Source: JAYPAN01 sp038123715 (GTDB lineage Bacteria; Pseudomonadota; Alphaproteobacteria; RS24). From it: a DNA stretch of 23,400 nucleotides. The stretch is from NCBI GenBank assembly GCA_038123715.1, contig JAYPAN010000025.1, positions 1 to 23,400 on the forward strand. The letters are read 5' to 3'. The translations under genes and the position numbers were made by a program. This document shows, one piece after another, positions 1 to 6,351 of the stretch (positions are counted from its first letter, which is position 1; every line of letters starts with the position of its first letter). The notes beneath the pieces are model-generated. The model was not told where the DNA came from, searched no databases, and saw nothing but the letters and a program-made list of their open reading frames with translations.

Positions 1-102
1 TCGGCCACCTGTCCGTGCTGTGGGTTATATCTATCATGCCGATAATTTCAAGAGGCTGTGTGGAAGCTGCTTTCGCCAAAAGAAAACAGAAGCACAAGCG
101 TT

Positions 103-120
103 AAAAAAGACGCGCGCGTC
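103..120 (-). terminator. Rho-independent terminator of lepA
   Basis: Read on the minus strand, the 12-base palindrome GACGCGCGCGTC (120-109) is followed at once by six T (108-103). The last three bases of the lepA stop codon region (TGA, 121-119) overlap the first bases of the palindrome, so the hairpin begins inside the stop codon. The stem is short (four to five GC-rich pairs) but the T tract is clean. It marks the end of the minus-strand unit that includes lepA. Positions 1-102 show no gene I can support. Confidence 0.7.
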
Positions 121-1918
121 AGTCATCCATTTTCAGCGCGGCGATAAAGGCGGTTTGGGGAATATCCACCTTGCCGAATTGGCGCATTTTCTTTTTGCCT
201 TCTTTTTGCTTGTCGAGCAGCTTGCGCTTGCGGCTGACATCGCCGCCATAGCATTTGGCCGTCACATCCTTACGCAGGGCTGCAATCGTCTCGCGCGCAA
301 TCACCTTGCCGCCCAAAGCCGCCTGAATCGGTATTTTGAACAAATGGCGCGGAATCAGCCCTTTCAGCCTTTCGCACATGGCGCGGCCACGGCTTTCGGC
401 GCGCTCCTTATGGACAATGGTGGACAGCGCATCGACCGGCTCGCCATTGACCAATATCGACATTTTCACCAAATCATCAGTGCGGTAATCGGCCAGGCTG
501 TAATCAAAACTGGCATAGCCGCGTGTCACCGATTTCAGCCGGTCGTAAAAGTCAAATACCACCTCATTCAGCGGCAATTCATATTCCAGCATAGCGCGGC
601 TGCCGGCATAGCTGAGATTAACCTGCCGCCCGCGCCGGTCTTCGCAAAGCCTCAGCACCGCGCCGAGATAATCATCCGGCACCAGAATCGAGGCACGAAT
701 CCACGGCTCGTCAATATGGTCGATTTTCACCACATCGGGCATGTCGGCAGGATTGTGTAATTCCACCATTTCGCCATCGGTCATGTGCAATTGGTAAACC
801 ACGCTGGGCGCGGTGGTGATGAGGTCAATGTCAAATTCGCGCTCAATGCGTTCGCGGATGATTTCAAGATGCAGAAGGCCGAGAAAGCCACAGCGAAAGC
901 CAAAGCCCAGCGCCGCGCTGGTTTCCATCTCAAACTCAAAACTGGCATCATTCAGCCGCAGCTTGGCCATCGCCTCGCGCAAATCTTCAAACTGGCTGGA
1001 ATCAATCGGAAACAGGCCGCAAAACACAACCGGCTGCGACGGCTTAAAGCCGGTCAGCGCCGTATCGCAAGGGCGGCGTTCCTCGGTTACCGTATCGCCG
1101 ACACGTGTATCCGCCACTTGCTTAATGGCGGCGGTGAAATAGCCGATTTCGCCCGGCCCCAGCGCATCGACCGTTTCGCGCTTGGGGCGGAACACGCCGA
1201 CCTGATCCACCGGATGCATGGCTCCGGTGGACATCATGCGGATTTTCTGACCCTTTTTTAATTGCCCGTCAATTACCCGCACCAGCACGACAACGCCCAG
1301 ATAAGCGTCATACCAGCTATCGACCAGCATCGCCTTTAACGGCGCTTGCGGGTCACCTTGCGGCGGCGGCAAATGGGTGACAATGGCTTCCAGCACATCG
1401 GCCACACCCAGCCCGGTCTTGGCCGATATATTCACCGCATGGCCGGTATCAAGGCCAATCACATCCTCAATTTGTGTGGCCACGCGGGCGCAATCGGCAG
1501 CCGGTAAATCAACCTTGTTCAACACCGGCACAATTTCATGGTCAACATCAATCGCCTGATAGACATTGGCCAATGTCTGCGCCTCAACGCCTTGGCTGGC
1601 ATCAACCACCAAAAGCGAACCCTCGCAGGCGGCCAGCGAACGGTTGACCTCATAGGCGAAATCAACATGGCCGGGCGTGTCAATCAAATTGAGTTGATAA
1701 GTCTCGCCGTCTTGCGCCTTGTAATCCAACCGGACGGTCTGCGCCTTAATGGTAATGCCGCGCTCGCGCTCCAGCTCCATATTGTCCAATACTTGCTCTT
1801 GCATTTCACGGTCGGACAGGCCACCTGTGACCTGAATCAGCCGGTCGGCAAGGGTCGATTTGCCGTGGTCAATATGGGCGATAATCGAGAAATTGCGGAT
1901 GTGGTTTTGCTCACTCAT
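119..1918 (-). CDS. lepA: Elongation factor 4 (LepA), ribosomal back-translocase GTPase
   Basis: LepA is a ribosome-binding GTPase related to EF-G that acts on stalled or mis-translocated ribosomes and in ribosome biogenesis. The protein shows the full order of parts: the G1 loop AHIDHGKST near residue 15, the GITIKAQ switch segment, DTPGHVDFAYE (G3), NKVDLPAAD (G4), the SALGFGFRCGFLGLLH segment of domain III/V, and the LepA-specific C-terminal part with KCYGGDVSRKRKLLDKQKEG. From the ATG at 1918 it is 599 residues, the same as the E. coli protein. An in-frame ATG at 1927 would add three residues, and neither start has a strong ribosome-binding site. It follows the histidine kinase gene by about 60 bases on the same strand and ends in a terminator, so it is probably the last gene of that unit. 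No key residue seems missing. Confidence 0.96.
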   Translation of the reverse strand: MSEQNHIRNFSIIAHIDHGKSTLADRLIQVTGGLSDREMQEQVLDNMELERERGITIKAQTVRLDYKAQDGETYQLNLIDTPGHVDFAYEVNRSLAACEGSLLVVDASQGVEAQTLANVYQAIDVDHEIVPVLNKVDLPAADCARVATQIEDVIGLDTGHAVNISAKTGLGVADVLEAIVTHLPPPQGDPQAPLKAMLVDSWYDAYLGVVVLVRVIDGQLKKGQKIRMMSTGAMHPVDQVGVFRPKRETVDALGPGEIGYFTAAIKQVADTRVGDTVTEERRPCDTALTGFKPSQPVVFCGLFPIDSSQFEDLREAMAKLRLNDASFEFEMETSAALGFGFRCGFLGLLHLEIIRERIEREFDIDLITTAPSVVYQLHMTDGEMVELHNPADMPDVVKIDHIDEPWIRASILVPDDYLGAVLRLCEDRRGRQVNLSYAGSRAMLEYELPLNEVVFDFYDRLKSVTRGYASFDYSLADYRTDDLVKMSILVNGEPVDALSTIVHKERAESRGRAMCERLKGLIPRHLFKIPIQAALGGKVIARETIAALRKDVTAKCYGGDVSRKRKLLDKQKEGKKKMRQFGKVDIPQTAFIAALKMDD

Positions 1919-1978
1919 GCAGCCCATATAGCATTGCCGGCCGCGCGCGCCAATGCGGCAAATGCGGCTTGCAAAACT

Positions 1979-3319
1979 TTACATCGGAATGGTGATATTG
2001 GCTTTCAGCCCGCCCAGCCCGCTGCGCGACAGCACAATATCGCCGCCATGACCGCGCGCCACATCGCGGGCAATGGCCAGCCCCAGACCAGTGCCGCCCA
2101 TTTGGGCATTGCGCGCATCATCGAGCCGGTAAAACGGCCGGAACACATCTTCCAGCTTGTCGCCGGGAATCCCAATGCCATTATCTTCCACCGTAATGTG
2201 CAGGGCTTCCGCCTGGCGGTCGGGATGGGCGGCAACATGCACCAGCCGCCCATGCGCGCAAGCATTATTGACCAGATTGGTGACACAGCGGCGCAGCGCA
2301 TTGGGCTTCATCGCCACTGAGGCAATACAATTATCGGTCAGCCGAATTTGCACATCCGGCCAACGCCGCTCCGCATCATGGGCGATTTGTTGCATGAATT
2401 GGTCAACCGCGACCGGCTCTGCCGTCTCGCCCTGATAGCCACGAGCAAAGGCCAGATAATCATCCAGCATGTCTTCCATTTCACCAATATCCGTATTCAG
2501 CGCTTCCACTTCTGCGCCCTGCGGCAGCAAAGCCAATTGCAGTTTCAGGCGTGTCAGCGGCGTCCGCAAATCATGGCTCACCCCGGCCAGCATGGTGGTG
2601 CGCTGCTCAATCTGGCGCTGGATGCGGTCGCGCATTTCAATGAAGGAAGCGGCGGCGCGGCGCACTTCAGACGCACCGGCGGGGCGGAAATCGGGCGTGT
2701 CGCGGCCTTTGCCAAACTCCTCGGCCGCCTCGGCAAGGCGCTGAATCGGGCGTATCTGATTGCGTAAAAACGCCCCTGACACCAGCAATAATATCAGCGA
2801 AGTAGCCGCCATCCAGACAATAAAAATATGGCTGTTCGTGGCATAGACGCGGTCGCGCTTGGCCAGCACCCGCATCACTTCGCCGGGCAGCAGCACACGA
2901 ATGTCAACATGGCGGGCATAGGTTTCGGTATCGACCCAAAAAGGGCGGCCAAGCTGGGTTTCCAATTCGCGCGCCAGCGAGCGCGGCAAAAGCGCGAAAA
3001 TACCGCCCGAATTGGCGTTTTCCGGCAGGGTTTCACCGGGCAGAAAGGCGACCGAGACATCAAATGCATCGCTGGCCATCTGGCTCAGTAATTCACCGTC
3101 ACCACCCAGCTGGCGCATCCGCAAATCTGCCAGCAGCGCAATATCGCTGACCGCCGCGCGCGACAGGCTCTCGGTCACGCTGGTCCAATGGCGCTGCATA
3201 AACACAATCGCCACAATGATTTGCGTGAACACAAGCGGTACGACAATAATCAGCAGCGATCGCGGAAACAGGCCGGTCGGCATGTAATTTTTCAGCCATG
3301 CAAAAATCGGATCCAGCAC
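1979..3319 (-). CDS. EnvZ-type membrane sensor histidine kinase
   Basis: This is an inner-membrane sensor kinase expected to phosphorylate the response regulator encoded just upstream. Two membrane segments (residues about 20-41 and 163-185) bracket a periplasmic sensing region of about 120 residues. A HAMP linker follows (about 186-240), then a HisKA dimerisation domain with GVSHDLRTPLTRLK (phospho-acceptor His249) and a HATPase domain with an N box (NLVNNACAHG), G1 (VEDNGIGIP), F box (FRPFYRLD) and G2 (GGTGLGLAI). The length of 446 residues is normal for EnvZ-type kinases. The start is GTG at 3319, chosen because GGAGG lies six bases upstream; the next in-frame ATG (3283) would shorten the cytoplasmic N-terminus. 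The gene begins 36 bases after the regulator gene. The signal sensed cannot be read from the sequence. Confidence 0.92.
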   Translation of the reverse strand: MLDPIFAWLKNYMPTGLFPRSLLIIVVPLVFTQIIVAIVFMQRHWTSVTESLSRAAVSDIALLADLRMRQLGGDGELLSQMASDAFDVSVAFLPGETLPENANSGGIFALLPRSLARELETQLGRPFWVDTETYARHVDIRVLLPGEVMRVLAKRDRVYATNSHIFIVWMAATSLILLLVSGAFLRNQIRPIQRLAEAAEEFGKGRDTPDFRPAGASEVRRAAASFIEMRDRIQRQIEQRTTMLAGVSHDLRTPLTRLKLQLALLPQGAEVEALNTDIGEMEDMLDDYLAFARGYQGETAEPVAVDQFMQQIAHDAERRWPDVQIRLTDNCIASVAMKPNALRRCVTNLVNNACAHGRLVHVAAHPDRQAEALHITVEDNGIGIPGDKLEDVFRPFYRLDDARNAQMGGTGLGLAIARDVARGHGGDIVLSRSGLGGLKANITIPM

Positions 3320-3355
3320 AATCTCCCTCCGGCTCTTTTCTAACCCAACCGCGCC

Positions 3356-4054
3356 CTAATCAAGACGCAACACATATCCGGCGCCGCGCACGGTTTGTAA
3401 ATATATCGGGTCGCGCGGGTCATTTTCTATTTTACGCCGCAATCGGTTAATTTGCACGTCAATCGCGCGTTCGGAAATCGTCTCGCCTTCGGCCAAAGCC
3501 TCGCGCGTGACAATACTGCCCGGCGCTGCCACCAGCCGGCGCATCAGCTCTGCCTCGCGCGTGGTCAGCGTGATGCGCATGCCATCGCGGGTTAACTCGC
3601 CGCGCTCATAGCGAAACACGAACGGCCCGAAACAGGCTTCTTCCGGCGGCTCAAGCGCCTGATTTTCGCTGACACTGCGGCGCAGGATATTTTGCACCCG
3701 CAACAGCAATTCCTGCGGGTCAAACGGTTTGGCAAGATAATCATCAGCCCCGCTGGCCAGCCCCTCAATACGCTGCTCCACCTCGGCGCGCGCTGTCAGC
3801 AACAAAATCGGCACGCGGTCATTGTCGCGGCGCAGCTTTTCGGTGAATTCCAGCCCGCTAATGCCCGGCATCATAATATCCAACACCAGCAAGTCATAGC
3901 TCAGCGCATCCATTTTCTTGCGCGCTTCGGCGGCGTTTTCAGCGACCGAGGTGCGATAGCCATTATCGGCCAGATATTTTTGCAGCAAAGCGCGGATGCG
4001 TGTGTCGTCATCGACGACCAATATATGCGCGGTTGTTTCGTCAAAGCCGGTCAT
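3356..4054 (-). CDS. OmpR/PhoB-family response regulator (PetR-like)
   Basis: This is a DNA-binding response regulator of 232 residues. The receiver domain (about 9-125) has the acidic pair DDD at 15-17, the phospho-acceptor Asp59 in LLVLDIMMPG, the conserved Thr in LLLTARAE and Lys109 in DDYLAKPF. The C-terminal winged-helix domain (about 140-230) ends in the expected RAIDVQINRLRRKIE and TVRGAGYVL motifs. Its ATG overlaps the stop of the upstream MarR gene as ATGA (4054-4051), so the two are probably translationally coupled, and the kinase gene follows 36 bases later. A MarR-type protein together with an OmpR-type regulator recalls petP-petR of Rhodobacter capsulatus. That link is an inference from gene order and family only. 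Target promoters are unknown. Confidence 0.93.
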   Translation of the reverse strand: MTGFDETTAHILVVDDDTRIRALLQKYLADNGYRTSVAENAAEARKKMDALSYDLLVLDIMMPGISGLEFTEKLRRDNDRVPILLLTARAEVEQRIEGLASGADDYLAKPFDPQELLLRVQNILRRSVSENQALEPPEEACFGPFVFRYERGELTRDGMRITLTTREAELMRRLVAAPGSIVTREALAEGETISERAIDVQINRLRRKIENDPRDPIYLQTVRGAGYVLRLD

Positions 4055-4659
4055 TTTTTGGCCTCCGCCCGCCTTTGGGCGCGCAGGGCTTTTTCCGCCG
4101 CCGCGCGTGCCAATGGTGGCAGGCCGGGCGCGCGCGCGACCAGCCGGTCAATATCTTCACGGTCTTGCGCGTTGATAAGCAATCTTGTGGTTGCCTTCCA
4201 TTGTTCGAATTCGGCCGCCCCGCAAATGTCAAAGACTTGGGCAAAACGGCTGATTTGCGGCGCAATCAATTTGCCGTGCAGCCCATGACCGGCATCGGAC
4301 AAAAATAATAGGCGTTTGCGCCGGTCATGCGCGCCAATGCGCTGTTCAACATAACCCTCATCAATCAAATCGCGCAAGACGCGCGCCAGACTTTGCTTGG
4401 TCACCCGCAACAAGTCGAGCAAATCGGCAATGCTCATGCCCGGATTAGTGGCAACAAAATGCAAAACCCGATGATGGGCGCGGCCAAAGCCATGCGCCGC
4501 CAATATCTCGTCCGGGTCGGCAATGAAATCGCGATAGGCGAAAAACAGCAATTCGATTGCGTCCTTGAAATCATCTGCCGCGGTAGATTGCGAAACTGCC
4601 ATGCGTCTTGCCAATTGCCTTTTCATCTGTTGCACGAAATATGTCAGCCTTATTGACAT
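4051..4659 (-). CDS. MarR-family transcriptional regulator (PetP-like)
   Basis: This 202-residue protein has the MarR winged-helix core at about residues 50-160: HHRVLHFVATNPGMSIADLLDLLRVTKQSLARVLRDLIDEGYVEQ gives the helix-turn-helix, followed by the wing AHDRRKRLLFLSDAG with the conserved D-x-R-x-K/R-x-L pattern. A long Ala/Arg-rich tail (about 175-202) is unusual for a minimal MarR protein. The ATG at 4659 has only a weak upstream GAG; ATG at 4626 is an alternative start. The gene is divergent from ilvE and overlaps the response-regulator gene by four bases. A perfect inverted repeat covers its start codon, which suggests autorepression. MarR proteins usually respond to small ligands or redox state; nothing here identifies the ligand. 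Confidence 0.9.
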   Translation of the reverse strand: MSIRLTYFVQQMKRQLARRMAVSQSTAADDFKDAIELLFFAYRDFIADPDEILAAHGFGRAHHRVLHFVATNPGMSIADLLDLLRVTKQSLARVLRDLIDEGYVEQRIGAHDRRKRLLFLSDAGHGLHGKLIAPQISRFAQVFDICGAAEFEQWKATTRLLINAQDREDIDRLVARAPGLPPLARAAAEKALRAQRRAEAKK

Positions 4660-4660
4660 A
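4640..4660. promoter_or_regulatory. Putative MarR-type operator over the marR/ilvE divergent promoter
   Basis: TATGTCA (4640-4646) and TGACATA (4654-4660) form a perfect 7-bp inverted repeat with a 7-base spacer, 21 bp in all, typical in size for a MarR dimer site. It covers the MarR start codon (4659-4657). It also contains a perfect plus-strand TTGACA (4653-4658), which could be the -35 box of ilvE. The -10 partner is weak: GATAAG at 4674-4679 with 15-base spacing. Binding by the adjacent MarR protein is inferred. Confidence 0.5.
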
Positions 4661-4739
4661 AATCTGTCTCGCTGATAAGTCTATCACAGACACGAAAAAA
4701 CGTCGGCAAAAATAGCGCGCCGACTGGGAGCTGACGAAA

Positions 4740-5627
4740 ATGAGTGTGGCATTCGACCAGCGCGACGGGTTTATCTGGATGAACGGGGACATGATGCCCT
4801 GGGCAGACAGCAAAATCCATGTGCTGACCCATGGCCTGCATTATGGCTCCTGCGTTTTTGAGGGCGCGCGCGCTTATAATGGCCGCATTTTCAAACTGGA
4901 AGAGCATACGGAGCGACTGTTTTATTCAGCGCGCGAGCTGGGCTTTGAGCTTCCGTTTTCCGCCGATGCGATTAACGCGGCCTGCCGCGAAACATTGGAC
5001 AAAAACGGGCTGGTGGACGGCTATTTGCGCCCGGTTGCTTGGCGCGGCAGCGAAATGATGGGCGTGTCGGCACAGCAGAACCGCATCAATGTGGCGGTCG
5101 CCGCATGGGAATGGCCGTCTTATTTCAACCCGGAAGAACGCTTGCGCGGCATCAGGCTGGATATGGCGAAATATCGCCGCCCGTCGCCGGAAACCGCGCC
5201 CTGCCATGCCAAAGCGGCTGGCCTGTATATGATTTGCACCCTCTCCAAGCATGACGCCGAAGCCAAGGGCTATGCCGACGCCATGATGCTGGACTGGCGC
5301 GGCCAGATTGCCGAGGCGACCGGTGCCAATGTGTTTTTTGTCGATAATGGCGTGCTGCACACACCGCTGCCCGATTGTTTCCTTGACGGCATAACCCGCC
5401 GCACTGTCATGGAGCTGGCGCGCGGGCGCGGCATTGAGATTGTCGAGCGCGCCATAATGCCGGAAGAAATGGACGGCTTCAGCGAATGTTTCATCACCGG
5501 CACGGCGGCTGAAGTGACGCCGGTTTCCGAGATTGGCCCTTACCGCTTCACCCCCGGCGATATCAGCAAAAATCTGATGGATGATTATACCGCCCTTGTC
5601 ACGGGTGCTGGAGAGACCGGCGCTTAG
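4740..5627 (+). CDS. ilvE: Branched-chain amino acid aminotransferase
   Basis: This is a PLP-dependent class IV aminotransferase performing the last step of isoleucine, leucine and valine synthesis and the first step of their breakdown, in the cytoplasm. The 295 residues include the N-terminal HVLTHGLHYGSCVFEGARAY segment, the PLP lysine in CHAKAAGLYM (Lys158), the family pattern with QIAEATGANVFF (about 190-200), the TPLPDCFLDGITRRTVMELA motif and a C-terminal CFITGTAAEVTPV loop that binds the PLP phosphate. The length fits IlvE (about 300 residues). A GGGAG ribosome-binding site about 11 bases upstream supports the ATG at 4740. The gene is divergent from the MarR gene and shares its control region, so control by that regulator is plausible. 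A D-amino-acid or 4-amino-4-deoxychorismate enzyme is less likely because the length and the EGARAY motif favour a branched-chain transaminase. Confidence 0.93.
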   Translation: MSVAFDQRDGFIWMNGDMMPWADSKIHVLTHGLHYGSCVFEGARAYNGRIFKLEEHTERLFYSARELGFELPFSADAINAACRETLDKNGLVDGYLRPVAWRGSEMMGVSAQQNRINVAVAAWEWPSYFNPEERLRGIRLDMAKYRRPSPETAPCHAKAAGLYMICTLSKHDAEAKGYADAMMLDWRGQIAEATGANVFFVDNGVLHTPLPDCFLDGITRRTVMELARGRGIEIVERAIMPEEMDGFSECFITGTAAEVTPVSEIGPYRFTPGDISKNLMDDYTALVTGAGETGA

Positions 5628-5717
5628 GCAAGAGACGCGGTCTGAGATTATTTCGCGTTATTTCGCTTTGCATCGCCCGGCGTCTGCGTCATTATGACAG
5701 CAAATGGGGAGGTGATT

Positions 5718-6338
5718 ATGGGACTTTACGAAAAATATGTGCTGCCAAGCTTCATCAATGCTGCTTGCGGCACCAAGCCAGTATCAAAACAGCGCGAGAA
5801 AGTCGTGCCGCATTGCGAGGGGCGTGTGCTGGAAATCGGCATGGGGACAGGGCATAATCTGGCCTATTACGACCCGGCCAAAGTGGATATGGTTTTCGGC
5901 CTTGAGCCTGCGCCCGATATGGTGAAAAAGGCGCGTCCGCTGGCCGAGCAAGCGGCCTTTCCGGTTGAGTTTATCGACCTGCCGGGCGAAGAAATCCCGC
6001 TGGATGACAATAGCGTCGATACGGTGTTGCTGACCTATACGCTTTGCACCATTCCCGATACGCTGCGCGCCATGCAGGGCATGAGGCGGGTTTTGAAACC
6101 GGGCGGCAAATTACTGTTTTCCGAACATGGCCGCGCCCCTGATCCGGCGGTTGAAAAATGGCAAAACCGGCTCAATGGCGTATGGGGGCTGATTGCCGGC
6201 GGCTGCAATATCAATCGGGACATCCCGACGCTGATTGAAGAAGGTGGCTTCAAAATCACCGACCAGCAAGCCATGTATGTGCCGTCAACGCCAAGGATTT
6301 TGGGCTTTACCTATTGGGGGGCGGCGGAAATCAACTGA
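5718..6338 (+). CDS. Class I SAM-dependent methyltransferase, METTL7/TMT1-like
   Basis: This 206-residue soluble methyltransferase has a Rossmann fold: motif I VLEIGMGTGHN (about 37-47), an acidic residue in FGLEPAPDMV for ribose binding, DNSVDTVLLTYTLCTIPD (motif II region) and RRVLKPGGKLLFSEHG (motif III). The later EHG...W...GGCNINRD pattern and the C-terminal IxGFTYWGAA segment resemble the METTL7/TMT1 thiol methyltransferase group more than UbiE; this comparison is from memory. ATG 5718 is chosen because GGGGAGG lies five bases upstream (5706-5712). The upstream ATG at 5694 would place that site inside the coding region. It lies 90 bases after ilvE on the same strand and is convergent with pheT. 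The substrate is unknown. Confidence 0.85.
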   Translation: MGLYEKYVLPSFINAACGTKPVSKQREKVVPHCEGRVLEIGMGTGHNLAYYDPAKVDMVFGLEPAPDMVKKARPLAEQAAFPVEFIDLPGEEIPLDDNSVDTVLLTYTLCTIPDTLRAMQGMRRVLKPGGKLLFSEHGRAPDPAVEKWQNRLNGVWGLIAGGCNINRDIPTLIEEGGFKITDQQAMYVPSTPRILGFTYWGAAEIN

Positions 6339-6351
6339 GCCGCCAAGCCGG

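Noticed and set aside
20..760. A 246-codon plus-strand open frame over the lepA 3' end
   Set aside because: It lies antisense to conserved lepA sequence and has a low-complexity, family-free protein.
1538..2320. A 260-codon plus-strand open frame across the lepA/kinase junction
   Set aside because: It crosses two clear minus-strand genes, has no ribosome-binding site and resembles no family.
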